A DNA stretch of 64,000 bases, taken from Phycisphaerae bacterium (lineage in GTDB: Bacteria; Planctomycetota; Phycisphaerae; UBA1845; Fen-1342). A model generated the notes under the pieces. It made no database searches. It was not told the DNA's origin and worked only from the letters and a program-made list of their open reading frames with translations. The stretch lies in NCBI GenBank assembly GCA_028277645.1, contig JANQFV010000031.1, positions 1 through 64,000 on the forward strand, in the 5' to 3' direction. The translations under genes and the position numbers were made by a program. Positions 63,218-64,000 of the stretch are shown piece by piece (position 1 is the first letter of the stretch; each line of letters opens with the position of its first letter).

Positions 63218-63363
63218 TTTGTACAGGCGTTGATTGTGCGTATTGTCTGTGTAGCTTGGGGCCTGATTGGCACCTGGCTTTGGCCAAGTCGTGGGCTCAG
63301 CATCTGCCGATCACCATTGCCCATGTACTGGAGCTCGGTGACGGCCGGTTTTCCCGCGCGTGA
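63214..63363 (+). CDS. Possible 49-aa Cys-rich peptide overlapping the pump stop
   Basis: ATG 63214 overlaps the pump stop as ATGA. The frame gives 49 residues beginning MICTGVDCAYCLCSLGPDW and ending at 63363. Four cysteines in the first 13 residues and the overlap are suggestive. There is no family match, and a chance ORF is as likely. Confidence 0.2.
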   Translation: MICTGVDCAYCLCSLGPDWHLALAKSWAQHLPITIAHVLELGDGRFSRA

Positions 63364-63465
63364 GAATCCAAAGCGACGGGCGACGTCCTAGCGATGGCTG
63401 CTGCGGCAGAGGGAGTGGAGTCAGCCTACCGAGGAGTCTGTTAGTGTTTTGTTGGCACACAGGCA
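63364..63465. other. Intergenic stretch before the right-hand junction
   Basis: No gene or clear terminator is seen between the small frame and the repeat block at 63466. Confidence 0.35.
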
Positions 63466-63641
<176 letters not shown>

Positions 63642-64000
63642 ATTTCTAAGCCGTTTTATTTCAACGACTTATGGAAGCTCGCCGCCCCCTCTTTTTTGAG
63701 TTTTTTCCCTTGATATTTTCCCTTTTCGGGGGATCAGGTAGCGGCTTCCGAGCAATGCGGCAGGATACTACAACTCTGGCCGCTTGGCAATACGCCGGTC
63801 AACCGAGACGGTTCGTGCGGTGCATCCCCGTTGGGGTGGCGAATCTGGTCGCTGGTGGGCCTATACTGGCCGGTGTATGGGGCGTGAAGTCCAGAATTCT
63901 TCCCAGGTGCGGTTGATCCGTTGCCCGATGAGAGCCTCATCGCGACGGCTCCTCTCTCGCTCCACTGAACAGAACGTATCATGTTCTCCTGCTTTTCCAG
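63642..64000. other. Right window edge, no supported gene
   Basis: A T-rich stretch (63685-63730) is followed by GC-rich sequence. Short frames on both strands have no SD or domain pattern. Another cargo segment may begin here. Confidence 0.4.

Overview
The window looks like chromosomal DNA of an uncultured Planctomycetota bacterium, probably close to Phycisphaerae. The reasons are high GC, very long secreted multidomain proteins, PEP-CTERM and dockerin-type modules, a C-x2-CGYDLRG zinc ribbon, a DUF4914-like protein, and sparse intergenic regulation. All assignments were made by reading the sequence; no database search was run.

Region 1 (1-31.1 kb) is a secretome block. It holds the 5' part of a secreted S1 serine protease (minus strand), a SUMF1-type lipoprotein, and three paralogous giants (3167-7741 plus, 8866-13023 minus, 26926-30975 minus). 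Each giant is a signal peptide, a seven-repeat propeller-like domain and a rope of 7-10 Ig-like domains. Two end in paired FN3-like domains plus a Cys-containing membrane tail, one ends in a dockerin. Between them lie a PEP-CTERM protein that looks like a cohesin, a two-gene lipoprotein operon, a PKD/dockerin/propeller protein, and two proteins sharing a pair of unnamed modules in opposite order. The three giants share a promoter (TTGnAN, 17 bp, TACGATACCGGTT). Their Ig domains show an exact cysteine covariation that predicts a disulfide staple between every pair of neighbouring domains. A heptamer, CCGATAA, recurs in intergenic DNA of this block only.

Region 2 (31.1-44.1 kb) is mixed chromosomal housekeeping: a frameshifted GT87-type mannosyltransferase, a zinc-ribbon protein, DinB-like and NTF2-like proteins, an RbfA-like gene translationally coupled to an RtcB RNA ligase, a large P-loop protein, a Bacteroidetes-style secreted propeller/FN3 protein, a small lipoprotein, a CBM-dockerin remnant and an OPT transporter.

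Region 3 (44.4-63.7 kb) is organised around an intact tRNA-Gly(CCC) gene (52902-52972 minus). A 41-bp copy of its 3' half lies at 44451, and copies of its 5' half lie at 57966 and 63605. These divide the region into three cargo segments: (1) phosphoesterase, two PPDK-type ATP-grasp proteins and glutamate dehydrogenase; (2) a cytoplasmic subtilisin-like protease with a TPR-CHAT caspase-like protease, a likely defence or cell-death module; (3) a TetR-controlled RND efflux operon. Segments 2 and 3 have TGCACTACA-type repeats at their ends and segment 1 has TGACCAA repeats. No integrase gene is visible, so the layout suggests serial, trans-mobilised insertion at one tRNA gene.
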